Of a DNA stretch of 14,312 nucleotides, positions 1-6,048 are shown in pieces. Below the pieces are notes generated by a model. The model worked only from the letters and a program-made list of their open reading frames with translations. It did no database searches and was not told the DNA's origin. Origin of the DNA: DATDSR01 sp036517855 (lineage in GTDB: Bacteria; Patescibacteriota; Minisyncoccia; Phycocordibacterales; DATDSR01); assembly GCA_036517855.1 (NCBI GenBank), contig DATDSR010000002.1, forward strand, positions 1 through 14,312, read 5' to 3'. Both the position numbers and the translations under genes were made by a program. Each line of letters starts with the position of its first letter. Position 1 is the stretch's first letter.

Positions 1-1
1 A

Positions 2-21
2 AGGGTCGCACATGCGACCCT
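2..21 (-). terminator. Perfect hairpin downstream of the 55-aa gene
   Basis: AGGGTCGC and GCGACCCT form a perfect 8-bp stem around ACAT. It lies 16 nt past the stop codon of the minus-strand gene at 38-205, so it probably terminates that transcript. The window starts one base beyond it, so a following T-tract cannot be checked. Confidence 0.5.
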
Positions 22-37
22 CGAAACCCAAAACGAG

Positions 38-205
38 CTAAGTCCCCGAGCCACTCACTGGTACGTTCGGGTTGTTCCCCGGTGCGTACAATGTTGGTGG
101 AGCACCGTCCTTCGCAACTTCAACGTAGTCCACCCCCTTACGAGGTGGCATGGGTGGCGGGTCCTCGGGCTCGTCTGGACGTTGCGGAAGATACCACGGG
201 GGCAT
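38..205 (-). CDS. Small proline-rich protein of unknown function (55 aa)
   Basis: This short open frame encodes a 55-aa protein rich in proline (about 14 of 55), beginning MPPWYLPQRPDEPEDPPP and ending in SGSGT. I do not recognise a family. It has no signal peptide, membrane segment or cysteine and is probably disordered. It is called as a gene because an ideal ribosome binding site, AAGGAGG at 210-216, lies 4 nt before the ATG, and because a perfect hairpin follows the stop. Codon use is GC-rich, like the other Shine-Dalgarno-led genes here. It lies 65 nt downstream of the kinase gene on the same strand. It may be co-transcribed or have its own promoter; AT-rich sequence around 240-270 could hold one, but no clear -35/-10 pair is visible. 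Confidence 0.65.
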   Translation of the reverse strand: MPPWYLPQRPDEPEDPPPMPPRKGVDYVEVAKDGAPPTLYAPGNNPNVPVSGSGT

Positions 206-270
206 GTGCCCTCCTTAAGCTCGAAAGTACGAGCCTCTGGATTAATAGAATACACGAAACGGAAATAAAG

Positions 271-825
271 TCATGCCCCGACCTTGGCGAGAGCCTCGTC
301 GACTTGTAGCCACAAGTCCTCCTTGGTGCCCTTATTCTCAAACTTATAGTCGGCAAGCTTCATACACGCGGCAATGTTTTGCTTGGTCGGATCGTCAGAG
401 TGCATCTCGCGCTCATCGTCGGCCAGGAACTTGTCGAGCTTGATTGCGTCAGTAGCAGTCTTGCGCGCAACCGTCCACTGATATCGTTTCTTAACATCGG
501 CGTCGATAGCAAAGAGGGCAAACTTGCCACGCCCTTTCAGATATCTCGCCTCGCCTGCGGTTCGAATCGATTCTATTACTGCGTTATGTTCAGCTGCTAG
601 CGCTTGCTTGTAAAGTTCGCGGGCTATGAAGTCCGAACCGTGTTTGGCCCGCAACTCATTTGCCACGCTCGTCATGTTATCGCGATTAACAGGCAAATCT
701 CTCTTTTTAATTTCCCTTTCCAAATATTCACCGGCTGAAAAATGCTTAAAACCTTTCTTCTTTAGGTACTCAACAATAGTACCTTTACCCGCGCCAATAG
801 TGCCTGTGACGCCGATAATCGTCAT
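271..825 (-). CDS. P-loop nucleotide kinase-like protein (dephospho-CoA kinase / UPF0200-like)
   Basis: The 184-aa protein begins with beta-strand TIIGVTG followed by a Walker A loop, GTIGAGKGT (residues 8-16), the hallmark of small P-loop kinases. The layout resembles UPF0200/AAA_18-type and archaeal dephospho-CoA-kinase-like proteins: a 'FSAGEYLEREI' segment after the P-loop helix, a 'VIESIRTAGEARYL' segment, a basic lid-like region (KKRYQWTVARK) and a 'LADYKFENKG' strand near the end. It probably phosphorylates a nucleotide or related small molecule in the cytoplasm; the substrate cannot be read from the sequence. The usual Ser/Thr directly after the Walker A lysine is a glycine, with Thr one position later, as in adenylate-kinase-like enzymes. 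The ATG overlaps the HIT gene stop as ATGA, implying coupled translation. Confidence 0.8.
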   Translation of the reverse strand: MTIIGVTGTIGAGKGTIVEYLKKKGFKHFSAGEYLEREIKKRDLPVNRDNMTSVANELRAKHGSDFIARELYKQALAAEHNAVIESIRTAGEARYLKGRGKFALFAIDADVKKRYQWTVARKTATDAIKLDKFLADDEREMHSDDPTKQNIAACMKLADYKFENKGTKEDLWLQVDEALAKVGA

Positions 826-1241
826 GAGAGTGCTGCTTTAAGTTTGGTTTGCATATCTGCCATCGATTCTGGGGAAAGAGAGTGGGCTTTGTTTGGGTCA
901 AGATCATTTACATTATTAACAGGCACAAGATGCAAATGCACGTGTGGCACACTTAACCCTTCAAGGGCCATCCCCACACGTTTACATTTTGTTACCTTTT
1001 GTATTGCTGGAGCGAGCGATTTGCCTATCTCAAACAAGGCAACATAATCTTGATTAACCAAGTCGAAAACAGAGTCAGTGTGGGCCCTGGGGATAACTAG
1101 TGTGTGACCATCGCTGATCGGGTGAATATCGAGAAAGGCGACGAACTTATCGTCCTCCCAAACGCGATAATCAGGGATCTCGCCCGACACGATTTTGCAA
1201 AAGACGCAATCTTGCACATTTGTTCCTTGGTTCGCTTGCAT
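822..1241 (-). CDS. HIT family nucleotide hydrolase/transferase
   Basis: A histidine-triad protein of up to 139 aa. The active-site motif HVHLHLVP sits near residues 98-105, and CVFC near residues 12-15 matches the zinc-binding CxxC of Hint-like proteins. HIT proteins of this type act on nucleoside phosphoramidates, dinucleoside polyphosphates or adenylated compounds in the cytoplasm; the substrate is not determined here. Two starts are possible. The ATG at 1241 has no Shine-Dalgarno sequence but lies 7 nt after an extended -10 (TGCTACAAT), which predicts a leaderless message. The in-frame GTG at 1217 has AAGGA at 1224-1228 with 6-nt spacing and would begin the protein just before DCVFC, where many homologues begin. 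It overlaps the downstream kinase gene by 4 nt. Confidence 0.93.
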   Translation of the reverse strand: MQANQGTNVQDCVFCKIVSGEIPDYRVWEDDKFVAFLDIHPISDGHTLVIPRAHTDSVFDLVNQDYVALFEIGKSLAPAIQKVTKCKRVGMALEGLSVPHVHLHLVPVNNVNDLDPNKAHSLSPESMADMQTKLKAALS

Positions 1242-1263
1242 AAGCGTAATTGTAGCATAAGAT
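1236..1263 (+). promoter_or_regulatory. Candidate promoter of the 125-aa gene
   Basis: TTGCAT (1236-1241), a 16-bp spacer and TAAGAT (1258-1263) form a fair sigma-70-like promoter pointing at the plus-strand gene at 1305. It overlaps the divergent -10 box and start of the HIT gene, so the two directions may compete. Confidence 0.4.
1249..1257 (-). promoter_or_regulatory. Extended -10 box of the HIT-kinase operon
   Basis: The minus strand reads TGCTACAAT, an extended -10 with a 5/6 hexamer match. It ends 7 nt before the ATG at 1241, so transcription should begin at or next to the start codon. No good -35 is seen. Confidence 0.5.
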
Positions 1264-1304
1264 TACCTTAGGCCGCTCTTTGAGGCTGGCCTAGGGAGGG
1301 CACG

Positions 1305-1682
1305 ATGCTGGGGACACTCGTTCTCGCAATCCTTTTTGCAGTGCCGAAAATCCAGCTCACTGCAAACAGCGACTACGGGATACACAGACTCGAGTTGGTC
1401 AAGATGGTCACAGAACTTCGCCCGCTGCTCGAGCAAGTTGCAGAGAACCTGCCACCAGCGGCAGACTACGCGATACAAGTACTGGCCATAGATCGAGATG
1501 GCGGCGTGTACATAACCGTGTTGAGGAGAGAGAACAGGGAAATCAGCTTCCCAATCCCCATCAACCAAACTACACCCCAGGAAGCCGCGCGGGATACGGC
1601 CAAGAACGTGGGTATCGCCATCAGGTGCGATATCGCAGGTAAGGGGTTAACCGCCTGCCACCGAGGTGGTGATGGAGACTGA
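1305..1682 (+). CDS. Hypothetical protein with N-terminal hydrophobic helix (125 aa)
   Basis: I do not recognise this protein. Residues 1-14 (MLGTLVLAILFAVP) are hydrophobic and could be a short membrane anchor or signal-like segment; the rest is a soluble alpha/beta domain with a helical stretch (LELVKMVTELRPLLEQVAENL) and alternating strands (YAIQVLAI, GVYITVL). The frame is chosen over the antisense reading because of a strong ribosome binding site, GGGAGGG at 1294-1300 with 4-nt spacing, and because a GC-rich hairpin follows the stop at 1690-1715. It is transcribed divergently from the HIT operon, on its own. The sequence is GC-richer than the minus-strand genes to its right. Confidence 0.7.
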   Translation: MLGTLVLAILFAVPKIQLTANSDYGIHRLELVKMVTELRPLLEQVAENLPPAADYAIQVLAIDRDGGVYITVLRRENREISFPIPINQTTPQEAARDTAKNVGIAIRCDIAGKGLTACHRGGDGD

Positions 1683-1689
1683 GTTCGAG

Positions 1690-1715
1690 GGGGCGGCGCG
1701 ACGATGCGCCGCCCC
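1690..1715 (+). terminator. GC-rich hairpin after the 125-aa gene
   Basis: GGGGCGGCGC and GCGCCGCCCC form a perfect 10-bp stem around GACGAT, 7 nt past the stop. No U-tract follows, so it may act as a bidirectional or mRNA-stabilising 3' hairpin between this gene and the convergent gene at 1725-1919. Confidence 0.55.
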
Positions 1716-1724
1716 TGAAACGAT

Positions 1725-1919
1725 TTATAGACCTTTTGAAAGTTTGCCTGGCAGTTCGCCTAACACAAATTCGAAGAGCTCCCAAAATTTCTCAAGTATA
1801 AAATGAGCTATATGCCAAGCCTCACCAAGGAGTTCATAAAATATGTCCGCCGCTTCAAAGAGCACCTCCTTGAGTTCAAACGCCGTAGAATGTGCCGCCT
1901 TCTTAACCTTTCTGCCCAT
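1725..1919 (-). CDS. Small helical hypothetical protein (64 aa)
   Basis: A 64-aa product of unknown function. After a basic start (MGRKVKKAAH) it is almost entirely helix-forming and amphipathic, rich in Leu, Phe, Trp and Glu (for example FEAADIFYELLGEAWHIAH). It could lie along the membrane surface or form a helical oligomer. The start is 11 nt after the stop of the gene at 1931-2167, so the two are likely co-expressed. There is no Shine-Dalgarno sequence. A weak -10-like GATACT (1926-1931) ends 6 nt before the ATG, which would also allow a separate leaderless transcript. Confidence 0.55.
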   Translation of the reverse strand: MGRKVKKAAHSTAFELKEVLFEAADIFYELLGEAWHIAHFILEKFWELFEFVLGELPGKLSKGL

Positions 1920-1930
1920 CGTTTCAGTAT

Positions 1931-2167
1931 CTAAGCGGCCTGGGCACTCTCTTGTGCGTCAAGAACTGATGTTAAAAAATCTTTTACCGGGACGTCCTTG
2001 CCTTCTACCTCAATAAAACGCTGTGGTTGAATAACCAAACCCCCTATTTCAAAATAGCCCTCCGGGTGAAGTTTCAGGAGCGGATCATTAATCTCCTTCA
2101 CCAGTGCCTGTGCTTCCACGTAATTTAGTAGTTCCGGCTCATTTTCTGATGGGAGAGATTCCTTCAT
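1931..2167 (-). CDS. Small hypothetical protein (78 aa)
   Basis: A 78-aa acidic protein of unknown function. The N-terminal half is predicted helical (PELLNYVEAQALVKEIN) and is followed by a strand-rich segment (YFEIGGLVIQPQRFIEVEGKDVPVKDF). It has no membrane segment and no recognisable catalytic motif. The ATG has no Shine-Dalgarno sequence but lies 6 nt after an extended -10 (TGTTAAGAT), consistent with a leaderless message. It is the first gene of a probable two-gene unit with the 64-aa gene. Confidence 0.65.
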   Translation of the reverse strand: MKESLPSENEPELLNYVEAQALVKEINDPLLKLHPEGYFEIGGLVIQPQRFIEVEGKDVPVKDFLTSVLDAQESAQAA

Positions 2168-2173
2168 ACCAAA

Positions 2174-2182
2174 ATCTTAACA
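2174..2182 (-). promoter_or_regulatory. Extended -10 box for the 78-aa gene
   Basis: TGTTAAGAT on the minus strand (TG plus a 4/6 hexamer) ends 6 nt before the ATG at 2167. Spacing predicts a transcript starting at the start codon. No convincing -35 is seen. Confidence 0.45.
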
Positions 2183-2226
2183 TTTATTTTTTATCCACGC
2201 CAGCGAGCAAATCCCGTGTTAGTATT

Positions 2227-2259
2227 TATACCTCCCCCCTACCCCATCCTACAATCAAG
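2227..2259 (+). repeat. Left arm of imperfect inverted repeat flanking DUF559
   Basis: A pyrimidine-rich 33-bp stretch, TATACC through TACAATCAAG, just before the DUF559 gene. It matches the reverse complement of 2640-2672 at about 22 of 33 positions, best at the TACAAT(T/C)AAG end. It also contains TACAAT (2250-2255), a plausible -10 for the gene. Confidence 0.5.
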
Positions 2260-2275
2260 AGGGGGCAAAAATACA

Positions 2276-2644
2276 ATGGATTTTGTTTACAATAACCCAA
2301 AGTTCAAAGGGAGGCGACGGGATCTGCGAAGAGCGCAAACGCCAGCCGAGAAAATTCTTTGGGAGCATATCCGCGACAAAAAACTTGACGGCCACCGGTT
2401 TCGTCGTCAGTACGGTGCTGGACCATACATATTAGATTTCTATTGCCCGTCGTTGCGTTTAGCTATTGAGCTCGACGGCAAGCAACACGCCCAAAAAGAA
2501 TTGGTTGAGTACGACAAAGAGCGAGCGCTTTACCCAAGTAGCCTCGATATCCGAACCCTCCGCTTCTGGAATAGCGAGGTGACGGAAAATATCACCGAGG
2601 TGATAGACAACATAATCGATGAGACGCAAAGACCCTCCACTTAA
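2276..2644 (+). CDS. DUF559 domain-containing protein (Vsr-like nuclease fold)
   Basis: The 122-aa protein matches the DUF559 family (PF04480), which has the PD-(D/E)XK/Vsr-like endonuclease fold. Visible family features are the N-terminal RRAQTPAEKILWEHIRDKKL helix, the strand GHRFRRQY, the core 'YILDFYCPSLRLAIELDGKQH' region with putative metal-binding Asp and Glu residues and the terminal 'IRTLRFWNSEV' segment. The role is unknown; a DNA-cleaving activity is inferred from the fold. The ATG at 2276 is preferred over one 60 nt upstream because the family begins near this point and the upstream stretch is the C-rich repeat. GGGGG at 2260-2265 is a poor ribosome binding site. The gene is bracketed by inverted C-rich repeats, suggesting it may travel as a cassette. 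Confidence 0.88.
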   Translation: MDFVYNNPKFKGRRRDLRRAQTPAEKILWEHIRDKKLDGHRFRRQYGAGPYILDFYCPSLRLAIELDGKQHAQKELVEYDKERALYPSSLDIRTLRFWNSEVTENITEVIDNIIDETQRPST

Positions 2645-2672
2645 TTGTAAGGGGAGGGCCAGGGTGGGGATA
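2640..2672 (-). repeat. Right arm of imperfect inverted repeat flanking DUF559
   Basis: The purine-rich counterpart of 2227-2259 in inverted orientation. It begins inside the last codons of the DUF559 gene (CTTAATTGTAAGGGG) and ends GGGGATA. Confidence 0.5.
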
Positions 2673-2712
2673 TTTTTGCCAGACCCCAACTAATTGGTTA
2701 GATAGGCTCCTC

Positions 2713-2742
2713 GCGGCACTGCCTCCCGTTCTCCCGTGCCGC
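2713..2742. terminator. Possible hairpin between convergent genes
   Basis: GCGGCAC and GTGCCGC form a perfect 7-bp stem around a 16-nt loop, in the gap between the convergent DUF559 and DUF3558-like genes. No clear T-tract follows on either strand, so the role is uncertain. Confidence 0.3.
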
Positions 2743-2792
2743 CTTAATTTGCGTCTGCTGGCCAAACTACCAAAGCTACGTACTTGCGTCAA

Positions 2793-3305
2793 CTAGTTTT
2801 TGCCGGCTATAAGTTTAGCCAGGGCAGTGAGTTCGGCTGTGTGAGTCGTGTCGTTAGTGCCAAAGGCGTACATATAATCACCGATAAACATTACAACCCC
2901 GCTATTTTGACTTAGGGTATACGCGTGGGCCACACCCGAGATAGGGGTACCCCCGTTTTTGACTGTAGCGCTTTCGCCAAGAGACACAGCGTTCGCGCCG
3001 ATCTTGGCCACATTCAATGAGAGGGCCAAGATGTTGCTACCTATGCCACTCTTGATATCCCCCGTTGCCCAAATACAATTCACACCACTGTTAACTTGGA
3101 GACTGAAGTTGTTGACGCCAAAAACCGAATTAAGTTCACTCGCGGATACGAGGTTAGAGCAAGCGCGCTCACCCGAAATAGCTTTCCCGGAATCGTTGTT
3201 TCCATTTGTGCTTGAGAGAGTGGCCGATTTGCTAGTATAGAACCAACACAAGACTACAAGCGCAATCACAACAGCTGCTACGATTATATATTTAAGATTT
3301 TTCAC
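2793..3305 (-). CDS. Membrane-anchored exported protein, DUF3558-like
   Basis: A 170-aa protein with an N-terminal membrane anchor (YIIVAAVVIALVVLCWFY), a Ser/Asn-rich linker and an outer domain with two cysteines: one in ACSNLVSASELNSVFG, the other in NCIWATG. The order 'CSNL...ASELNSVFG...CIWATGD...LSLNVAK' resembles DUF3558-type secreted proteins, which have the same disulphide and strand pattern; this resemblance is from memory of the family. The function is unknown. The first in-frame ATG (3311) directly abuts a perfect extended -10, TGATATAAT, and could not be in the transcript from it. The GTG at 3305, 6 nt after the -10, is therefore the preferred leaderless start. It follows the DUF2914 gene closely. 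Confidence 0.75.
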   Translation of the reverse strand: MKNLKYIIVAAVVIALVVLCWFYTSKSATLSSTNGNNDSGKAISGERACSNLVSASELNSVFGVNNFSLQVNSGVNCIWATGDIKSGIGSNILALSLNVAKIGANAVSLGESATVKNGGTPISGVAHAYTLSQNSGVVMFIGDYMYAFGTNDTTHTAELTALAKLIAGKN

Positions 3306-3311
3306 CCTCAT

Positions 3312-3320
3312 ATTATATCA
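3312..3320 (-). promoter_or_regulatory. Consensus extended -10 deciding the GTG start
   Basis: The minus strand reads TGATATAAT, a perfect extended -10. It sits in the 20-nt gap before the DUF3558-like gene and ends 6 nt before the GTG at 3305. Transcription should start about there, leaving the upstream ATG at 3311 outside the message. Confidence 0.65.
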
Positions 3321-3325
3321 AAACG

Positions 3326-4369
3326 TTAAAGCTTTTGCTCGACAAGAGCCGGGCTTGAGCTTACCACTACAACTTCAAACTTGATGCGACCAACTATTTG
3401 GCCACTCTCGATGAGTACATCCACCCGCCAACGACCAGGGGTCAAGTTATTCGACCACGAGTAGCCACGATAGCCACCGTCGCGACCACCCACTATGGGG
3501 AAGGAGAGCCTACTCTTGGTAACCCAACGTCCTGAACCCTCGTCGTAGTACTGCCACAGGTGAGAGATGGTGGTGCTGATTTTAGTCGGGGCGAACACAG
3601 AGGAGAAGGCGTAAATAGTCTCGCCGGGCAGAGCGTGAACAAGTTGATAACTCCGCAAGCTCGCGTACCAAGGCTCGGGCTCAACGGTCACCAGATAACC
3701 ACTTGTCGTCTTAGTAACAGAGTGGTAAATACCTGCTTCTTGCATCGACAAGGGCAGTGGCGGAATAAAATTAGCGAAGTACATAATATTGATCAGCAAG
3801 TAGGCGCCTATAATGCTAGCAACCAGCGCTGAGATAGAAATATCGAATTTACTTCCTAAAGCACGCAAGAGGAAGCGAGCAAAGGCCGTAACAGTGACAA
3901 GACTCACCACTCCGGCAAGCACGAAAGAGCTGGTCCCGATGTGACCGATAAGAATCGGAATGTAGAAAATGAAGAAAGAAAAAAGAATAACAAAATATAC
4001 AGTCAAGCGAAAAGTGAAAATGCTGTAGCGCTCGTGCAAGACCTCGTTGCCCACAAAAAGGACAGCCAAGAAGAGGAGGAAGGGCCACGAACGAGCAAGC
4101 GACCCGGAGAGAAAGTAGAAAATCAAAAATCGTCCTACTAAACCTCCCACCACAAACTGCAGAGCAAGTGTGGGTAAGAGTTTGCTCTCTCGCAGACTCA
4201 TATAAGCGATACTCGCCCCTGCCACCACAAGGTAGATGATGAAAATCAATTCCTCCTGCCACAAATCAATGCGCCAAATAGTGAAAATGTCGAAAACAAA
4301 TCCTCCCACAAGCCCCGAGAGCCATAAGTGCCTGCCGTATCTTTTGAATGTTGCTTTAATGCGACCCAT
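3326..4369 (-). CDS. DUF2914 domain membrane protein
   Basis: A 347-aa protein with about seven membrane helices in its first two thirds (for example LWLSGLVGGFVFDIF, LIFIIYLVVAGASIAYM, VYFVILFSFFIFYIPILIG). The C-terminal ~110-residue soluble domain matches DUF2914: 'ISHLWQYYDEGSGRWVTK', 'RGYSWSNNLTPGRWRVDV' and 'GQIVGRIKFEVV', a beta-sandwich-like domain with conserved Trp, Arg and Gly residues. The domain probably lies outside the membrane; the function is unknown. The frame stays open to a TTG at 4405, with ATGs at 4390, 4378 and 4369. The 4369 start is chosen because an extended -10-like box (TGGTCTAAT) ends 7 nt before it, the spacing seen at other genes here. It leaves a short basic N-terminus before the first helix. 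Confidence 0.85.
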   Translation of the reverse strand: MGRIKATFKRYGRHLWLSGLVGGFVFDIFTIWRIDLWQEELIFIIYLVVAGASIAYMSLRESKLLPTLALQFVVGGLVGRFLIFYFLSGSLARSWPFLLFLAVLFVGNEVLHERYSIFTFRLTVYFVILFSFFIFYIPILIGHIGTSSFVLAGVVSLVTVTAFARFLLRALGSKFDISISALVASIIGAYLLINIMYFANFIPPLPLSMQEAGIYHSVTKTTSGYLVTVEPEPWYASLRSYQLVHALPGETIYAFSSVFAPTKISTTISHLWQYYDEGSGRWVTKSRLSFPIVGGRDGGYRGYSWSNNLTPGRWRVDVLIESGQIVGRIKFEVVVVSSSPALVEQKL

Positions 4370-4376
4370 CCCAAAC

Positions 4377-4385
4377 ATTAGACCA
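4377..4385 (-). promoter_or_regulatory. Candidate extended -10 box for the DUF2914 gene
   Basis: The minus strand reads TGGTCTAAT, TG plus a 5/6 hexamer, ending 7 nt before the ATG at 4369. If used, the upstream starts at 4378-4405 are not translated. Confidence 0.4.
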
Positions 4386-4408
4386 CCCATCGCTTCCCAA
4401 AACAACCC

Positions 4409-4436
4409 TTGTAATAAAAATAACTGGTGGTATTTT
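4409..4436 (+). promoter_or_regulatory. Candidate promoter of the HNH-like gene
   Basis: TTGTAA (4409-4414), a 16-bp spacer ending TGG, and TATTTT (4431-4436) form an extended -10 promoter. It would give a short leader containing the ribosome binding site GGGAGGG (4444-4450). Confidence 0.45.
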
Positions 4437-4456
4437 ATTAAGAGGGAGGGCTACGG

Positions 4457-4756
4457 ATGGGTTGGAGACGGCAGCAAGATCACCAGCGTCGCAAACAACC
4501 TCGTAGACAGAGAAGGCGCAAGGGGAGGAACCTTCATCACCTTACTCCACGTTCTAGGGGCGGCAAGAATAGCGAGAGCAACGAACTGCTGATTGACATA
4601 GAACGCCATTTTCAATGGCACGTAATTTTTGGGAACAGCACGCTCGAGGAGGTAATCGCACTCCTCCAACGAGTGCAACGTGCCAAAAAGTTTCAGGAAA
4701 CTGGCAAACTCCCGGAGACAAGGAGGCACCACCTCCGCCTCGTCGCGAAAGCCTGA
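4457..4756 (+). CDS. Small HNH-like protein (99 aa)
   Basis: The protein starts with a strongly basic tail (about 12 Arg/Lys in residues 4-24). An HNH-type ββα-metal segment follows: LHHLTPRSRGGKN (residues 26-38), then SNELLIDIERHFQWH. The 'HHLTPRSRGG...N...H...WH' spacing resembles HNH endonucleases, and the following 'IFGNSTLEEVIALLQRV' helix is typical of a short protein common in CPR genomes (from memory). DNA or RNA binding is likely from the basic tail; nuclease activity is inferred from the motif only. A strong ribosome binding site, GGGAGGG, lies 6 nt before the ATG. The gene is alone on the plus strand between two minus-strand membrane/exported genes and ends at a strong hairpin. 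Confidence 0.8.
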   Translation: MGWRRQQDHQRRKQPRRQRRRKGRNLHHLTPRSRGGKNSESNELLIDIERHFQWHVIFGNSTLEEVIALLQRVQRAKKFQETGKLPETRRHHLRLVAKA

Positions 4757-4766
4757 TGTCCAGCAC

Positions 4767-4795
4767 GCCCCCGAGCCGTCAGACGGCTCGGGGGC
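4767..4795. terminator. Perfect 29-nt palindrome hairpin between convergent genes
   Basis: GCCCCCGAGCCGTC and GACGGCTCGGGGGC are perfect inverted arms around a single A. It lies 10 nt after the HNH-like stop codon and 9 nt after the stop of the convergent secreted-protein gene, so it probably ends both transcripts. The minus strand has TTTT before, not after, the stem, and the plus strand lacks a T-tract. Confidence 0.7.
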
Positions 4796-4804
4796 AAAAC
4801 AATT

Positions 4805-6031
4805 CTAATCAAGTTTAGGCTCTTTGCTTTGCCACTCCACCCCCTCCATACCAAAGGTCACAACGCCCATATTTAGGAAGGTGCCATAGAGGGGCAGGCG
4901 TCCTAAGTCTATTATCGCCACCCCGCGCTCAACTCTGTAGCCATCCCGCAACACTTCACCCACTTGCACCCTGGCAAAATCTGGTGGTGCAGGTGCGCAA
5001 TAGACACTCGCACTGCCAGTACTATCCACGTACACAAGCCCTTCAGACTCAAAGTGAGTTGGATTGCCGGTCAAACTGTTTAACTCCACAAACATAAGAC
5101 CCAAACTATTCTCGGGCTTTTCGCCTCGCGGCTCATATCTGTGGGCGAGCTCGATCATGTTGCCCAAAGTGAAGTAGTTGCCTCCGACTCTCCTCTTGAC
5201 CATAATATTGAGAAGTAGCTCGTCTACGTCGAAATTTAAATTTCGAAGAGTATGATAGTCTACGTCGCTCACACTATCAAAGCGACGTAAAACATAACGT
5301 GCCTTATCGCGTACCCAGCGGGCGTAGAGATGTGAGACACGTACCGCCTCGGCCAAATCTTTGTCATCGTACTCTCGTACGAGGCCAGCGAACTCACTTG
5401 GGTTCGGCCTTGCCTCGGTCAAGAAGTCCTCAAGCGACATCCTCGAAAAGTTCGGCATCTCCTCAACCACGGTACCACCCGCTTCGCCCACAAACTCCCC
5501 ATCATCGGCGGGCTTAGCCAAAGTGACTGCCTCCATCAAAGCTCTGGCAATTTCACGTATAGAACCCTCGGCTTCAATCGCGTTTTGGGCCGAGTTCTCG
5601 CTTACCACTCTCAAACCATCAATAGCTTTAAAATACTCTTGCGGCACAAAACGCTCCCGCTCTTCGTCGCTCATAATCTGTCTCTCCTCCTTCGCTTCTA
5701 CTATCTCTTCGGACGCTGGCTCGACCGAATCAGGAGTTGTCACTTCATCCTGCGCCAATTGTGGCGCATTTTCGGGCATTGGTCCCGCGCCAAATCCAGT
5801 GCCGGCTTTGATACTAGGATCAGCATAATAGTCACCATATTGAGGGGTGCCCACATCAGCGCTAACCTCTCCCCCGCCACCCCCACTAAAGCGTCTGCCA
5901 TCACCAGTCATACCCTCGTGTGCCTCTGCTTTAGCGGATGCCCCAACGAGCAAGCCGGCAAGCATGAGCTGTTTCAGCAAAGCCTTACGTCTCTCCCTGT
6001 TTCTGCTCTCTTTCCTTGGTGCTCCTTCCAT
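4805..6031 (-). CDS. Secreted protein of unknown function (408 aa)
   Basis: The N-terminus has a long basic region (RNRERRKALLKQ), a hydrophobic core (LMLAGLLVGASA) and an AEA-type cleavage site before HEG, a typical Sec signal peptide. The mature protein has a Gly-rich stretch (FSGGGGGE), an acidic low-complexity linker (about residues 80-130), then a largely helical domain and a strand-rich C-terminal part (GLMFVELNSL, GYRVERGVAIIDLG). I recognise no family, catalytic motif or repeats. The start lies 9 nt after a perfect TATAAT; there is no Shine-Dalgarno sequence. It follows the Na/Pi-cotransporter-like gene with 17 nt between them and ends at a shared hairpin. Confidence 0.75.
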   Translation of the reverse strand: MEGAPRKESRNRERRKALLKQLMLAGLLVGASAKAEAHEGMTGDGRRFSGGGGGEVSADVGTPQYGDYYADPSIKAGTGFGAGPMPENAPQLAQDEVTTPDSVEPASEEIVEAKEERQIMSDEERERFVPQEYFKAIDGLRVVSENSAQNAIEAEGSIREIARALMEAVTLAKPADDGEFVGEAGGTVVEEMPNFSRMSLEDFLTEARPNPSEFAGLVREYDDKDLAEAVRVSHLYARWVRDKARYVLRRFDSVSDVDYHTLRNLNFDVDELLLNIMVKRRVGGNYFTLGNMIELAHRYEPRGEKPENSLGLMFVELNSLTGNPTHFESEGLVYVDSTGSASVYCAPAPPDFARVQVGEVLRDGYRVERGVAIIDLGRLPLYGTFLNMGVVTFGMEGVEWQSKEPKLD

Positions 6032-6040
6032 TATGGAACC

Positions 6041-6046
6041 ATTATA
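6041..6046 (-). promoter_or_regulatory. -10 box of the secreted-protein gene
   Basis: A perfect TATAAT on the minus strand lies in the 17-nt gap after the permease stop and ends 9 nt before the ATG at 6031. It predicts a transcript with a leader of only 2-3 nt. No clear -35 is seen. Confidence 0.5.
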
Positions 6047-6048
6047 CC

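Noticed and set aside
219..234. GCTCG-AAAGTA-CGAGC hairpin before the 55-aa gene
   Set aside because: It has only 5 bp and does not cover the ribosome binding site; it may be chance.
1263..1568. 101-aa minus-strand frame opposite the 125-aa gene
   Set aside because: The plus-strand gene has a strong ribosome binding site and a following hairpin; this frame has neither.
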